Shown here: positions 4,995 to 6,092 of the stretch, one piece after another
Layout: each line of letters starts with the position of its first letter
Position numbering within the stretch: the stretch's first letter is position 1
Origin: JAGLSB01 sp023135955
GTDB taxonomy: Bacteria > Bacteroidota > Bacteroidia > Bacteroidales > GCA-2748055
NCBI GenBank assembly: GCA_030673645.1
Contig: DAOVIO010000213.1
Span: forward strand, 1 to 6,092
DNA length: 6,092 bases
Reading direction: 5' to 3'
The notes under the pieces: generated by a model
What the model was told of the DNA's origin: nothing
The model's input: the letters and a program-made list of their open reading frames with translations, nothing else
Databases searched by the model: none
Translations under genes and position numbers: made by a program

Positions 4995-6092
4995 CTATAA
5001 ATTATTCAAAATTACTTTAGCTTTTTCTACCATTTCAGCTGCCGGAACTTTATCCAGCTTCTCTATTTGAATCATGGATAGGGCACGATCTAATTCCATC
5101 AGGCCTTCCTTATCTCCGTCTTTCATAAACTGCTCCCTTAGGATTCTGATTTTCTCAAAATCCTGTATGCCCTCTCTGAGTTTCTCAAAACGTATGCATG
5201 TTCGGGGTCCGGGATAAAATTGAAAAAGATCTCCTGCAGGATAACGCTTCCATCGTGAATCCAGTAGTGGATTTGCCACCCATGTGTTATAGGCCCAGAA
5301 TAAATATCCCGTGTAACCTTTTGCTGCTGCATGCCAACCCAGAAAAGCGTTTTCTGCAGGTGGTGATGAAGTATGTCCGTTTGGATATTCCTCTGGACAG
5401 GCGGTATAATAAGTCGTTGGTCTGCCCTCAGATTTCCTGCGTGCCAACTCAGACTCACCAAACTCAAGGTATGAAGCCAGACAGTAATCATAAATGTCTC
5501 TCTCAATTTCAGGATAATAGGTATCTCCTGCCAATGCAATTTTCCACTCCGGATCAATATTCTTTAAAAGCGAAATTACAGCCTTCATACTTTCAATTGG
5601 TCTTTCATCCACTGCCATAGCTGTCTTACTGAACCAGCCTTTTTCTTTTAGGTGTATAGTGAATTCCTGAACCATGCCAGACCAAAAATTGGTGTACTCT
5701 TCAGACCCGGGGGTTAGGTTATTGGATTTATAGTCATTAGATTCCTCATCGAAATATATAAAAGTCAGATCCCATGGTATCATTGAGTAACAATTTATAC
5801 GTTTGTTAATCCCACATTCCGTAACGAAAGAAATATAGCGATCAAACAGGCTGAAATCATATTCCCAGCTACCATCCTTTTTCAAGGTCCATTTAATCAG
5901 ACTTGGGTCGTCAAAATGAACATGATCCATTCCCCAGGGCTGCTCAATAATATTGGCAGAGATTACTTTTTGTCCTGCATTTGCAAGTGTAGTAAAATAA
6001 GGCTTCATTAATTTAAAATGTACATCGCTCCATAATTCCACATCATGAATCCTTGCAATTGGAGCAGCGTACTGCCATATATCAAAATCATA
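4995..6092 (-). CDS. GH123/DUF4091-type glycoside hydrolase, second copy (5' end outside window)
   Basis: The frame runs from the window edge to TAG at 4995-4997, giving 365 residues of the barrel domain and tail. The GTG at 6039-6041 is an internal Val, not a start: the reading continues upstream as YDFDIWQYAAPIARIHD, matching residues 227-243 of the neighbouring copy. Against residues 227-591 of that copy I count 278 identities in 365 positions with no gap, about 76%. The Asp-Glu pair is kept in AVDERP (visible residues 160-165), as are GYLFWAYNTWVANPLLDSRW and QFYPGPR. By analogy the missing part should hold a signal peptide and the N-terminal beta-sandwich, about 226 residues. It is the upstream member of a tandem pair; the 230-base spacer makes a single transcript possible but not certain. 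Substrate is probably an N-acetylhexosamine glycan by family; specificity is unproven. Confidence 0.87.
   Translation of the reverse strand, partial: YDFDIWQYAAPIARIHDVELWSDVHFKLMKPYFTTLANAGQKVISANIIEQPWGMDHVHFDDPSLIKWTLKKDGSWEYDFSLFDRYISFVTECGINKRINCYSMIPWDLTFIYFDEESNDYKSNNLTPGSEEYTNFWSGMVQEFTIHLKEKGWFSKTAMAVDERPIESMKAVISLLKNIDPEWKIALAGDTYYPEIERDIYDYCLASYLEFGESELARRKSEGRPTTYYTACPEEYPNGHTSSPPAENAFLGWHAAAKGYTGYLFWAYNTWVANPLLDSRWKRYPAGDLFQFYPGPRTCIRFEKLREGIQDFEKIRILREQFMKDGDKEGLMELDRALSMIQIEKLDKVPAAEMVEKAKVILNNL

Noticed and set aside
5198..5620. Long open frames (139-140 codons) within the partial glycosidase gene, one on each strand (5198-5620 + and 5138-5557 -)
   Set aside because: Both lie inside a conserved gene in another frame, lack recognisable domains, and show His/Ile/Gln-rich shadow composition.
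2989..6092. A complete polysaccharide utilisation locus
   Set aside because: Only two glycosidase-like genes are visible. There is no SusC/SusD pair, transporter, sulfatase or regulator within the window.

Overview
The window looks like a chromosomal segment of a Bacteroidota bacterium, probably near Bacteroidales/Marinilabiliales. The reasons are the prfA-pyrF pair, a DUF2851 protein (a family found mainly in this phylum), AT-rich DNA with few Shine-Dalgarno sites, and 'CCAGTAACCAGCAACC'-type intergenic repeats. The placement is inferred from gene content and was not checked by a search.

Layout. (1) 1-450, + strand: the C-terminal half of peptide chain release factor 1 (prfA), cut by the window edge. 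(2) 457-1290, +: a complete pyrF for a type 2 orotidine-5'-phosphate decarboxylase, 6 bases after prfA and probably co-transcribed with it. (3) 1291-1590: 300 bases without a convincing gene, filled with short direct and inverted repeats that run almost to the next start codon. (4) 1591-2865, +: a complete DUF2851 protein with a possible nuclease-like residue pattern and a C-terminal cysteine cluster. (5) 2866-2979, +: a short open stretch that reads like a piece of a TrkA-C (RCK-C) domain without a start codon, taken here as a gene relic. (6) 2989-4764, -: a complete secreted protein of the GH123/DUF4091 glycoside hydrolase type. (7) 4765-4994: a 230-base spacer holding a MITE-like element with imperfect terminal inverted repeats and internal hairpins. 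(8) 4995-6092, -: a second GH123/DUF4091 gene whose 5' part lies beyond the window. Its visible 365 residues align without gaps to the first copy at about 76% identity by hand count.

How it fits together. The left half is housekeeping: translation termination and UMP synthesis, followed by an uncharacterised conserved protein. The right half, on the opposite strand, is accessory: two tandem exported glycosidase-like genes, probably for breaking down N-acetylhexosamine-containing glycans. No SusC/SusD, sulfatase, transporter or regulator is visible, so membership of a polysaccharide utilisation locus is only a possibility. The relic lies exactly where the two halves meet and may mark an old rearrangement. 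I see no CRISPR array, tRNA, rRNA, transposase, defence cassette or other clearly new system. The most interesting items are the glycosidase duplication, the two repeat-rich spacers, the relic, and the residue pattern in the DUF2851 protein.
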